Shown piece by piece: positions 7,383-14,019 of a stretch of DNA of 15,292 bases (its first letter is position 1; the number at the start of each line of letters is the position of its first letter). A program made the translations under genes and the position numbers. The notes under the pieces are model-generated. The model was not told where the DNA came from and ran no database searches. It worked only from the letters and a program-made list of their open reading frames with translations. The stretch is from Fibrobacter sp. UBA4373 (GTDB lineage Bacteria > Fibrobacterota > Fibrobacteria > Fibrobacterales > Fibrobacteraceae), in NCBI GenBank assembly GCA_002390045.1, contig DGSB01000026.1, positions 1 through 15,292 of the forward strand, given 5' to 3'.

Positions 7383-7529
7383 CTAGAAAATAACGACGAA
7401 AAAAAGAATGCCAAGAAGTATGATGAAGGGGAGAATTTTCAAGAGCAACGTAATGGCGCAGGCGTCAGAAATTTTTCCAGATCCGAAAATCATGACCAAG
7501 GCTAGTACGATAAGAAATGTGGTGAGCAT
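7383..7529 (-). CDS. Small hydrophobic membrane protein, 48 residues
   Basis: An open frame of 48 codons starts at ATG 7529 with GAGGA three bases upstream. It encodes two hydrophobic segments (MLTTFLIVLALVMIFG and LLLKILPFIILLGILFFVVIF) joined by a short polar turn, GKISDACAI. The hydrophobic pattern, Shine-Dalgarno and stop codon make it a credible single- or double-pass membrane protein. I do not recognise a family. It is encoded 62 bases upstream of the MFS gene on the same strand and may be its leader gene or an accessory subunit. The stretch 7530-7688 to its other side holds promoter-like sequences but no further gene. Confidence 0.6.
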   Translation of the reverse strand: MLTTFLIVLALVMIFGSGKISDACAITLLLKILPFIILLGILFFVVIF

Positions 7530-7576
7530 AAATCCTCAGAATTCAAAATATATTTTCTTTCTCTGAGACAAAATGG

Positions 7577-7585
7577 TGCTATAAG
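7577..7585 (+). promoter_or_regulatory. Candidate extended -10 promoter for the hydrolase gene
   Basis: TGCTATAAG (7577-7585) matches an extended -10 element with five of six bases of TATAAT. No good -35 is present, which is usual for extended -10 promoters. It would give a leader of about 95 bases ending in a strong AGGAGG (7678-7683), five bases before ATG 7689. Confidence 0.4.
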
Positions 7586-7688
7586 AAAAATACATAATCA
7601 GCAATGAATTAATCGTATTGGACATATAACCAAGGGGATTCTATTGTTGTGCTCGTTCTAAAACGAAACGCTAACATAGGAGGTCCTA

Positions 7689-9002
7689 ATGACTTTTAAT
7701 TTGATTCGAAATGTAATTCCTTTTGCACTGTTGGCTTCTATCTTTACCCTTTCTGCTTGTGGAAATTCGAGCTCTTCGAACGATGATGAAAATACGGAGG
7801 AACAGGAAGAACATTCCCATCATTCCGATAACGCGGAAGATTTGACTCTGGGTGATGAAGATGTTCAGGATGGTTTCATCTATCTGCACGATACGACGAT
7901 TACCGGAGTTTTGACGGTAGCCACGACAAGCTCTGGCCCGACAGTCCTTCGAAATGTGGAAGTGACGGGCAACTTGCTGATCAAGCGTTCGGGCCGTGTC
8001 GACTTCTCAGGTAGTGCGGACGTGGTTCACGTTGGAAGCAGCAACACGGACGTCTATGCCTTTGAAGGCGAAGCTCAGGTCAACGGGCATCACTTCATGG
8101 GTCAGAACAATACGTTCAACACCAAGAGCTTTGCCGATTACCAGACGGTGGATTGGACCGAAAAGACGATCGATCTTTCAACGGGAATCCGCTTGGCTTA
8201 CACGGTTACTGGTGATGAAGAAGCAACTCCGGTTGTTTTGATTCACGGTTTGACGGATGGTCGTGTTTCCTGGTCGAAGGTGGCCCCGGCTCTTGCTGGG
8301 AAGGGTTACCGCGTTTATGTCCCGGAATACCGTGGCAACGGAAAGACGGACAAGCCGATTGAAGAATCCGCCTACTCCCTTTCGGAATTGACAAGCGACA
8401 TCATCGCGTTCATTTCGGAAACGGGCATTAAGAAACCGCATATTGTGGGCCATTCTCTTGGCTCATTCATTGCTCAGGAACTTTCCATTTCTTATGCGGA
8501 TAAAATTTCTTCCATCACCTTGATCGGTTCGGGCGTTAAAGTGGATCCGACGAATGGAGTCGTGGATTGGCTCGTGAACGGTACCGGCGACGATTCCTTT
8601 GATGGTATTTATGCTTACGATTCCACGCAGAAGCTCCCGGAAAGCTTCCTCAAGGCTTGGGCGTACAATACTGATCCGGATGAAGATTTTCAGGCCGCGA
8701 ACTTGGAACATTTGCGCCAGGTACCGTATTATGCTTGGAAGTTCCTCGTCAAGAATCTGTTGAAGATTGATAACTCGAAGCGTCTTTCTTCTATCGAATC
8801 GGATGTTCAGATTATCTGGGGTTCGGAAGATGCTCTCTTTGACAAGTCCGCTCAGGAATCCTTGCAGAAGGGACTTTCCAAGGCGAACAGCGTTACTTTC
8901 CACGAAGTCGAAGGTGCTGATCACAATACCCATTGGGGTGATGAAAGCGCTGTGAAGACGGTCGTCTCTTACATTGATGAATTCATCCAGGAAAAGAAGT
9001 AA
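7689..9002 (+). CDS. Lipoprotein alpha/beta hydrolase
   Basis: A 437-residue envelope-anchored hydrolase. The lipoprotein signal ends in LSAC (Cys24). A Ser/Asp/Glu/His-rich linker follows (25-56), then a beta-rich segment (about 60-140) with repeated GVLTV, NVEVTGNLLI and DVVHVGSSN strands. The catalytic domain covers about 160-435. It has the oxyanion-hole HG in VVLIHGLTDG, the nucleophile elbow GHSLG (Ser256), acid Asp381 in WGSEDALF and His412 in EGADHNTHW. This is a complete triad of the esterase/lipase/haloalkane-dehalogenase-like alpha/beta hydrolase group. The substrate is unknown. The strongest Shine-Dalgarno of the window, AGGAGG, precedes it, and a terminator follows 17 bases after the stop. 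The extra beta domain between signal and hydrolase is not typical of the family. Confidence 0.9.
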   Translation: MTFNLIRNVIPFALLASIFTLSACGNSSSSNDDENTEEQEEHSHHSDNAEDLTLGDEDVQDGFIYLHDTTITGVLTVATTSSGPTVLRNVEVTGNLLIKRSGRVDFSGSADVVHVGSSNTDVYAFEGEAQVNGHHFMGQNNTFNTKSFADYQTVDWTEKTIDLSTGIRLAYTVTGDEEATPVVLIHGLTDGRVSWSKVAPALAGKGYRVYVPEYRGNGKTDKPIEESAYSLSELTSDIIAFISETGIKKPHIVGHSLGSFIAQELSISYADKISSITLIGSGVKVDPTNGVVDWLVNGTGDDSFDGIYAYDSTQKLPESFLKAWAYNTDPDEDFQAANLEHLRQVPYYAWKFLVKNLLKIDNSKRLSSIESDVQIIWGSEDALFDKSAQESLQKGLSKANSVTFHEVEGADHNTHWGDESAVKTVVSYIDEFIQEKK

Positions 9003-9019
9003 TCCTTTAAACGAGTCGA

Positions 9020-9050
9020 GGGGCATCCTTCAAAAGATGCCCCTTTTTTT
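9020..9050 (+). terminator. Rho-independent terminator after the hydrolase gene
   Basis: A perfect 8-base-pair stem GGGGCATC / GATGCCCC with an eight-base loop is followed by seven T. The start codon of the next gene lies only two bases after the T-run. Confidence 0.92.
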
Positions 9051-9052
9051 GT

Positions 9053-10243
9053 ATGAAGAATAAGATTTTAATTTGTATTGCAATTCTTGCAGGGACGCTC
9101 CTTGCAGAAATCAAGCCTCAGGTCGATCTTTCGGGAATGGTCATGGTGCATGCCTATGCCGACTGGAATACCGACGAATCGACGCTTTCGCACCGCTACG
9201 AATCCATGCTGGATTTGGATTTTGACATCCGTTACAATGAACGTTTTTCGGCATGGCTCGAAATTGAAGCGATGGGAATGGCCATGCCAGGAATGGATGA
9301 TATGGAAGGGATGGAAGGCATGGACATGGGCGATGACGCGACCATGGACACGGAACATCCGGCCCTTGTCTTGAATGGGGCATATATTCAATACGCGCCT
9401 TCGGAACGCGCGGCCTTCCGCATTGGGGATATGAAAATTTTTGAAGGCATTTTCCAGAACTATTATGATTTTGGAGATCCGCGCGATGATGCGGCGGGAA
9501 TGTCTCAAAAGAATATCCGAGGCATCGAAATTCTGTGGAACGGGCTTCAGTTGGATGCGGGCTTTGGAAGTGGCAGCAATGATCAAAGTTGCTATTACCA
9601 CTTTATGTTCGGCGAATATATGGGAATGGATTGCAAGGAAGGTCTCGCGTATGAAGCGCATGCGGCTTATAGTCTTGAATTGGCCGATCAGGTGATTCGC
9701 CCCTATGCGGATTATAAAAGCTATCAGCGTAAGGAGTATAACGAACTCTATGCGGGTGTCGATTTGGCGCTCTCCTTGGGAAATTTTGCCTTGCACGGAG
9801 TATACGGCTATCATTCGGTATTTTTAGCGAGCGACGACCCGGTTTCGGGTCATGTCTTTTTGGCGGAACCATCGTTTGAAATTTCGCGATTCTGCGTTTT
9901 GGGAACTTTCTTTTATGCTAGGATTGACGATCCTGTGCGCACAAGCTTGGAAATCACGACCCGTCCGGAATATCTTTTTGCGGCGGTCGAGCCGAGCGTT
10001 GCCCTGATTGAATATTTGAGCGTGGGAGTTCCTCTTGAATGGCATACAAATTCACTCAATGAAGACGATCAACTCGAATCGGTTCGGGTCGGTGGAAGAT
10101 TCTACTTCCATGTTCCGGATTATAAGATCGACATCATTTCGATGGTACTTGCGGACATCCCCTATGGAGAAGATTGGCCGATTCAAGACAATCAGAATGA
10201 TCCTTCTTTGATCTTTGGCGTGGAAGCGATGTTTGATTTTTAG
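9053..10243 (+). CDS. Predicted outer-membrane beta-barrel protein with methionine-rich loop
   Basis: A 396-residue protein with a signal peptide (MKNKILICIAILAGTLLA, cleavage after about residue 18). Alternating hydrophobic and polar beta-strands run through to a C-terminal phenylalanine, as in outer-membrane barrels. Strand-like segments include VLNGAYIQYAP, GIEILWNGLQLDAGFG and VRVGGRFYFH. Residues 74-98 hold nine methionines with acidic residues and glycine (AMGMAMPGMDDMEGMEGMDM, then more), which is a likely extracellular or periplasmic loop that could bind Cu(I) or another soft metal. That binding is inference. There is no Shine-Dalgarno; ATG 9053 sits directly after a terminator T-run but gives the correct signal peptide. 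The downstream gene begins eight bases after the stop, so the two are probably one unit. Confidence 0.75.
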   Translation: MKNKILICIAILAGTLLAEIKPQVDLSGMVMVHAYADWNTDESTLSHRYESMLDLDFDIRYNERFSAWLEIEAMGMAMPGMDDMEGMEGMDMGDDATMDTEHPALVLNGAYIQYAPSERAAFRIGDMKIFEGIFQNYYDFGDPRDDAAGMSQKNIRGIEILWNGLQLDAGFGSGSNDQSCYYHFMFGEYMGMDCKEGLAYEAHAAYSLELADQVIRPYADYKSYQRKEYNELYAGVDLALSLGNFALHGVYGYHSVFLASDDPVSGHVFLAEPSFEISRFCVLGTFFYARIDDPVRTSLEITTRPEYLFAAVEPSVALIEYLSVGVPLEWHTNSLNEDDQLESVRVGGRFYFHVPDYKIDIISMVLADIPYGEDWPIQDNQNDPSLIFGVEAMFDF

Positions 10244-10251
10244 AGGAATGC

Positions 10252-10605
10252 ATGAAAAAAATACTGTTGCTTTGTGTGGTATTTTCCTCCTTGGCTTTTG
10301 CCAGGTTTGATTGCTGCAAACGAAAGCATGCGGCGATTAAAAAGGAAGAATCGTCCATTACGCTGACGGTTGCCGTCGTGCGTGCGGAAGATGAAGCCCT
10401 TCTTCAAAAGGCGTCCGCTTCACTTTCAAAAGAAGGGATCCTGGTCCAAATCAAAAAATTGGACTGTCAGAAAGTGGCAGAAGAAGCACTTTCCGAAGGC
10501 TATGTCGATGGCCTTTATGCGGAAGGTCTTCAGAGCCGGTCCGACTGTGAAAAAAAAGAAGCTCTGTCGAGCCTGAAAAAAACGCTCGAAAAAATTTCTC
10601 CCTAG
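10252..10605 (+). CDS. Small periplasmic protein resembling half an NlpA/MetQ domain
   Basis: A 117-residue protein with a signal peptide ending near LAFA (residue 17). The mature part has an ITLTVAVVRAEDEALLQKA strand-helix unit, then a LSKEGILVQIKKLDCQKVAEEALSEG region and YVDGLYAEG. The order and wording resemble the first lobe of NlpA/MetQ methionine-binding proteins (an I-V-x-V-G-V strand, then ...ALADGEIDANYFQ), but the protein ends where the second lobe would start. Cysteines at 21, 22, 72 and 99 could form disulfides or bind metal. The signal has no lipobox at the cleavage site. GAGGAA at about 10243-10248 overlaps the preceding stop, so translation is probably coupled to the barrel gene. 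The homology is weak and read by eye. A ligand-capturing partner for the barrel is inference. Confidence 0.6.
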   Translation: MKKILLLCVVFSSLAFARFDCCKRKHAAIKKEESSITLTVAVVRAEDEALLQKASASLSKEGILVQIKKLDCQKVAEEALSEGYVDGLYAEGLQSRSDCEKKEALSSLKKTLEKISP

Positions 10606-10630
10606 TTTTTGAATTGTATCTTTCCTTTCG

Positions 10631-10936
10631 ATGCAAAAAGAAGAAGTTTATCGTTTCTTGACGCAAATCCCTAAAGGCAAAGTGGTGACGTATGGTCAAA
10701 TCGCGGAGCATTTGGGGAATAAAAAATATGCGCGGGCGGTGGGCAATGTTTTGCATGCAAATCCCGATCCGGCAAGATTTCCTTGCTATAAAGTCGTCAG
10801 CGCGGCGGGGAAGCTTTCGGCGCAATTTGCGGACGGAGGAATCGATGTCCAAAAGGCGCGCCTCGAACGCGACGGAATCGAAGTTTGCAATTACAGGGTC
10901 GATCTCAAAAAGTTCCAATACAGCGAAAAAAAATAA
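10631..10936 (+). CDS. Short MGMT-family protein (alkyltransferase-like, PCYK variant)
   Basis: A 101-residue protein equivalent to the C-terminal DNA-binding domain of O6-alkylguanine-DNA alkyltransferase. It has the TYGQIAEHLG helix (Tyr21), the arginine finger in YARAVGNVLHANP (Arg35) and the active-site motif FPCYKVVSAAGKLS with Cys52. The usual motif is PCHRV. Here the histidine of the Cys-His-Glu relay is tyrosine and the arginine is lysine. The cysteine is kept, so it differs from the ATL proteins that carry tryptophan. It may still repair alkylated guanine, or may act as a damage-recognition protein. Twenty-five bases separate it from the preceding gene. A TATCTT hexamer eight bases before the ATG, with no Shine-Dalgarno, suggests a possible leaderless start. 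Confidence 0.85.
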   Translation: MQKEEVYRFLTQIPKGKVVTYGQIAEHLGNKKYARAVGNVLHANPDPARFPCYKVVSAAGKLSAQFADGGIDVQKARLERDGIEVCNYRVDLKKFQYSEKK

Positions 10937-10963
10937 AGTCCTTCTTGCCGAAGGACTTTATTT
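10931..10963. terminator. Bidirectional terminator between convergent genes
   Basis: AAATAAAGTCCTTC (10931-10944) and GAAGGACTTTATTT (10950-10963) form a perfect 14-base-pair stem with loop TTGCC. The A/T ends give U-tracts on both strands. It sits between the ogt-like gene and murB, which converge. Confidence 0.92.
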
Positions 10964-10987
10964 CCAATTTGTCTCCTAACAAATGGA

Positions 10988-11878
10988 TTACGGAGCGATT
11001 TTGCCAAGCATGACAACTTCGCGTTCCAGTTTGAACTTGTGTCCGCTGTTTTCGTAGACGCGCTGGATGACGAGTTCCGTCAGGTCGTAAACGTCCTTTG
11101 CGGTTGCGTTGCCCGTGTTCACGATAAAGCCGGCATGCTTTGTCGAAACCTGAGCACCGCCGACGCTCGTTCCCTTGAGGCCTGCTTCTGCGATGAGGGT
11201 GCCTGCGTAACCGCCGACAGGACGCTTGAACATAGAACCTGCGTTCGGGAGGTCAAGCGGCTGCTTGGCCTTGCGCGATTCCATCACCTTCTTCTGGGCT
11301 TCGACGAGTTCGTCCGCGTTGCCCGGAGTGAGCTTGAAGGTCGCTTCGAGGATGATCTTCTTTGTATTCTGGAAGACAGACTTGCGGTAGCCGAACTGGC
11401 ATTCTTCGAAGGAATAATCCTTGACGGAGCCGTCTTCTTCGAGAACCTTGACGGAGACGACTTTCTGACCCGTTTCTTCGTCATAGGCGCCTGCGTTCAT
11501 GTACAGCGCACCGCCGATCGTGGCCGGAATGCCTGCGAGAAGGTGAATGCCGGCGAGTCCGAGCGTTGCACTTTTACGTGCGACCAGCGTAAGCGGAGTA
11601 CCTGCCTTGGCGGTCAAGGTATCGTTTTCGAACTTGTAGTCAGAGAAGCCCTTGCCGAGCTTGATGATGACTCCGTCGTAGCCTTCGTCCGAAGCAAGGA
11701 CATTCGAACCGCAACCGATGACGAAATAGGGAAGATTCTTTTCTGCAGCGAATTTCTTCGCTTCGACAAGTTCTTCGAAAGTCTCCGGTTTAATGAGATA
11801 ACGAGCTGTTCCACCGATTCGGAAAGTGGTGAGCTTTTTTAGATCAACGTTTTCGAGTATATTATTTGTAAGTTCCAT
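10988..11878 (-). CDS. murB: UDP-N-acetylenolpyruvoylglucosamine reductase
   Basis: MurB reduces UDP-GlcNAc-enolpyruvate to UDP-MurNAc with NADPH and FAD in the cytoplasm, the second committed step of peptidoglycan synthesis. The FAD-binding parts are present: FRIGGTARYL, VIGCGSNVLASDEGYDGVII and LLAGIPATIGGALYMNAGAY. So are the active-site residues: Arg in FGYRKSVF, the catalytic Ser in NAGSMFKRPVGGYAG, and the C-terminal Glu in LEREVVMLG. The order of motifs and about 296 residues fit the shorter (type II) MurB of Gram-positive and other bacteria. ATG codons exist at 11884 and 11878, neither with a Shine-Dalgarno. A TTGCCA (11913-11908) to TATGTT (11890-11885) promoter with 17-base spacing would start transcription about at 11878, so I choose that start and a leaderless message. 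Confidence 0.95.
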   Translation of the reverse strand: MELTNNILENVDLKKLTTFRIGGTARYLIKPETFEELVEAKKFAAEKNLPYFVIGCGSNVLASDEGYDGVIIKLGKGFSDYKFENDTLTAKAGTPLTLVARKSATLGLAGIHLLAGIPATIGGALYMNAGAYDEETGQKVVSVKVLEEDGSVKDYSFEECQFGYRKSVFQNTKKIILEATFKLTPGNADELVEAQKKVMESRKAKQPLDLPNAGSMFKRPVGGYAGTLIAEAGLKGTSVGGAQVSTKHAGFIVNTGNATAKDVYDLTELVIQRVYENSGHKFKLEREVVMLGKIAP

Positions 11879-11913
11879 GTGCATAACATATACAATAATT
11901 TAAGAACTGGCAA
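11866..11913. promoter_or_regulatory. Overlapping divergent promoters for murB and the primase-like gene
   Basis: On the minus strand, TTGCCA-17-TATGTT reads towards murB. On the plus strand, TTGTAA (11866-11871)-17-TATACA (11889-11894) reads towards the primase-like gene, with TACAAT (11891-11896) as an alternative -10. The two -10 boxes overlap, so the promoters may compete. The plus -35 lies inside the first codons of murB. Confidence 0.45.
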
Positions 11914-11949
11914 ATTATATTTTTATTTTAGAACCAATTCGCGGGTAAA

Positions 11950-13038
11950 ATGGCTAACGGTCGCGTCGATATAGAAGCGTTAAAAAACGCCCTTTCAATT
12001 ACCTTGGTGGCAGAACGCCTGGGGTTGCAGGTTGTGCATGGAAAATTCCGCTGTCCGTATGCGATGCGTCATGCCCATGGAGACAGAACTCCGAGCGTTT
12101 CCATTTCGGAATCCAAGGGACTTTTTAATTGCTGGGTTTGTCCGGATGTACGCGGCGACATCATTAAACTTGTCGAGATTTGCAAAAACCTGGATTTTAA
12201 AGGAGCGGTAAATTGGCTCGAAAATGAATTCGGCATGCCGATGTCTTTTGAACAGGCGGTTCAAAATGGAGCCTTGAATTCCGGGGATTTGCAGCCGGCG
12301 CCATTGATCAAGGTTGTCCGCAAAGCTCCCGAACCCGAAATCGATCCGGTGCTCCGGACAAAAATCATTCTCGCCTTTTTTGAAATGCTTTCTCCTGTCG
12401 AAGGGTCTCCCGCGGCAGCGTGGCTTGTGAAACGCCGGATTTTTAAGAAAACTTGGGAAAAGATGCGTCTCCGTGTGATTACGGATTACGATAAGGTGAA
12501 CCGCGGCCTTCTCGAAAAGTTTGGGCTTGAAGTTTTGCAGAAAGCAGGACTTTTTAATGACAATGGAAATTTGCGCTATTATAAGCACCGCCTGCTTTTT
12601 CCCTACTTGGATTCGAAAGTGATTCCGCGGTATTTTCAGGCGCGGTCCATTGAATCGGATACGCAGCCGAAGGAATTGAATCTGCGCGGTCAGGTGCCGT
12701 TCCCGTTCCACGTTTCGCTGCTCGATGGGGAACCCGGGTGGATTTACCTTTGCGAAGGCTGTGTCGATACGCTGACACTGATCGATCGGGGATTCCCTGC
12801 CGTGGGGATTCCGGGAGTCAAATCCTTTAAGCATGAATGGGCTAACCTCTTTAAAAATAAAAGGGTTATCTTGTGCCTGGACCAGGATGAGGCCGGACGG
12901 GCAGGTTCGCGCTTGGTGATGGAAATGCTTCAAAAAGCGGGAGTTGAAGTGTCTATGTATGGGGAAGGGATTACGGTCGAAGGCTTTCAGATGTCTGAAG
13001 GACAAGACATGAATTCGTGGTTCGGCGGAAAAAAGTGA
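11950..13038 (+). CDS. CHC2 zinc-finger / TOPRIM primase-like protein
   Basis: A 362-residue protein with a DnaG-type layout but lacking the C-terminal helicase-binding domain. The zinc-binding CHC2 unit spans about 30-75 (Cys35, His43 in HGDRTPS, Cys61 and Cys64 in FNCWVC). There are seven residues between Cys35 and His43 instead of the usual two. The core segment RLLFPYLD...IPRYFQARSIE follows. The TOPRIM domain has the Glu of LCEGCVDTL (Glu269) and the DxD of LCLDQDEAG (Asp311, Asp313). DnaG of the cell is normally about 600 residues, so this is unlikely to be the replicative primase. It may derive from a phage or plasmid, or act in repair. Neighbours are housekeeping genes and no other mobile-element genes are visible. 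Confidence 0.85.
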   Translation: MANGRVDIEALKNALSITLVAERLGLQVVHGKFRCPYAMRHAHGDRTPSVSISESKGLFNCWVCPDVRGDIIKLVEICKNLDFKGAVNWLENEFGMPMSFEQAVQNGALNSGDLQPAPLIKVVRKAPEPEIDPVLRTKIILAFFEMLSPVEGSPAAAWLVKRRIFKKTWEKMRLRVITDYDKVNRGLLEKFGLEVLQKAGLFNDNGNLRYYKHRLLFPYLDSKVIPRYFQARSIESDTQPKELNLRGQVPFPFHVSLLDGEPGWIYLCEGCVDTLTLIDRGFPAVGIPGVKSFKHEWANLFKNKRVILCLDQDEAGRAGSRLVMEMLQKAGVEVSMYGEGITVEGFQMSEGQDMNSWFGGKK

Positions 13039-13050
13039 ATCTCCCTTTTC

Positions 13051-13063
13051 TATATTCTTATTT
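13051..13063 (+). promoter_or_regulatory. Candidate -10 box immediately before mtgA
   Basis: TATATT (13051-13056) is followed by seven bases and then the GTG start. No Shine-Dalgarno is present in the 25-base gap from the preceding gene. This fits a promoter producing a leaderless mtgA transcript. No clear -35 is seen. Confidence 0.4.
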
Positions 13064-13987
13064 GTGAAGCCATCTCAATTGAAACAGCTCGTTTTGGATC
13101 GCTGGAATTCGCTTCCGCAGGGATTGCGAACGACTCTATCGGTCATTTTCTGCATTTTTAAATGGATCTACAGGATCTTGAACCGTCTGGTGCGCCTTCT
13201 TTTGCTCGGGCTCATGCTCTATGCGATTGCGTTCACGGTGGTGGCTTCGGTACTCTTGTACAAGGGCTTTGTTTACTGCTACGATATTTACGATAATGTA
13301 AAGCGACTCGAATTTTCGAATCCGGAGATGAGCCGCTACATGGAAGCTCTGGTCGATTCGAATCCGGCGACGCAGCTCAAGCATCGCTTTGTGCCTCTCG
13401 ATAGCATTAGCCCTTATTTGCGAAAAGCGGTAATCGCGAGCGAAGATGCGGGCTTTTATTACCATCCGGGTTTTGATGTTCGCGCGATTGCGGAAGCTTT
13501 GGATGCGAACCGTTATTATGGCAAGACCAAGTTCGGCGGTAGTACGATTACCCAGCAACTTGCGAAGAACCTGTTCCTTTCGAGCGAACGTTCTTGGGAA
13601 CGCAAGTTTAAGGAACTCGCGTACGCGCTCTTGATGGAGAAGATGCTCGGCAAGGATCGCATTCTAGAACTTTATTTGAATTATGCCCAGTGGGGGCAGA
13701 ATATTTTTGGCTGCGAAGCGGCGAGCCAGGAATATTTCAAGAAAAGCGCGTTTAAGTTGAACCTCGACCAGTCGATTAATATGGCGGCGGTTCTTGCAAG
13801 CCCCGGTAGGCACAATCCGAATGGCCGTTACAGCCGTTTCATGGCGAGCCGTCGTTCCGTGATATATCAGAACATGTTCCCGAAGCGAGACAGCTTGATG
13901 GTGGACAGCCTCAAGGCCTTGAACGCTCCGCCCGATTCTTCTGTGGCGAAATCCGCAACGTCTACAGCGGTAGAATCCGCGCCTTAA
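13064..13987 (+). CDS. mtgA: Monofunctional peptidoglycan transglycosylase (GT51)
   Basis: MtgA polymerises lipid II into glycan strands at the periplasmic face of the inner membrane. The 307-residue protein has hydrophobic segments at about 22-66, then a GT51 domain. Motifs in order are AVIASEDAGFYYHPGFD (catalytic Glu127), GGSTITQQLAKNLFLS (158-173), RKFKELAYALLMEKMLGKDRILELYLN (second acidic residue Glu184) and WGQNIFGCEAAS. No transpeptidase domain follows; the C-terminus is an alanine/serine-rich tail. That makes it monofunctional rather than a class A PBP. The start is GTG, with a -10-like box just before it. It is longer than E. coli MtgA (about 242) because of the N-terminal region and tail. 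purB follows by 32 bases with no terminator between them. Confidence 0.93.
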   Translation: MKPSQLKQLVLDRWNSLPQGLRTTLSVIFCIFKWIYRILNRLVRLLLLGLMLYAIAFTVVASVLLYKGFVYCYDIYDNVKRLEFSNPEMSRYMEALVDSNPATQLKHRFVPLDSISPYLRKAVIASEDAGFYYHPGFDVRAIAEALDANRYYGKTKFGGSTITQQLAKNLFLSSERSWERKFKELAYALLMEKMLGKDRILELYLNYAQWGQNIFGCEAASQEYFKKSAFKLNLDQSINMAAVLASPGRHNPNGRYSRFMASRRSVIYQNMFPKRDSLMVDSLKALNAPPDSSVAKSATSTAVESAP

Positions 13988-14019
13988 ATTTTTCAAACTC
14001 AACAAGGAAAAGAAAAAAC

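Noticed and set aside
11039..11842. 267-codon plus-strand open frame opposite murB
   Set aside because: murB is unambiguous; this frame has no motif of its own.
11995..13005. 336-codon minus-strand open frame opposite the primase-like gene
   Set aside because: The opposite strand carries conserved zinc-finger and TOPRIM motifs; this one carries none.
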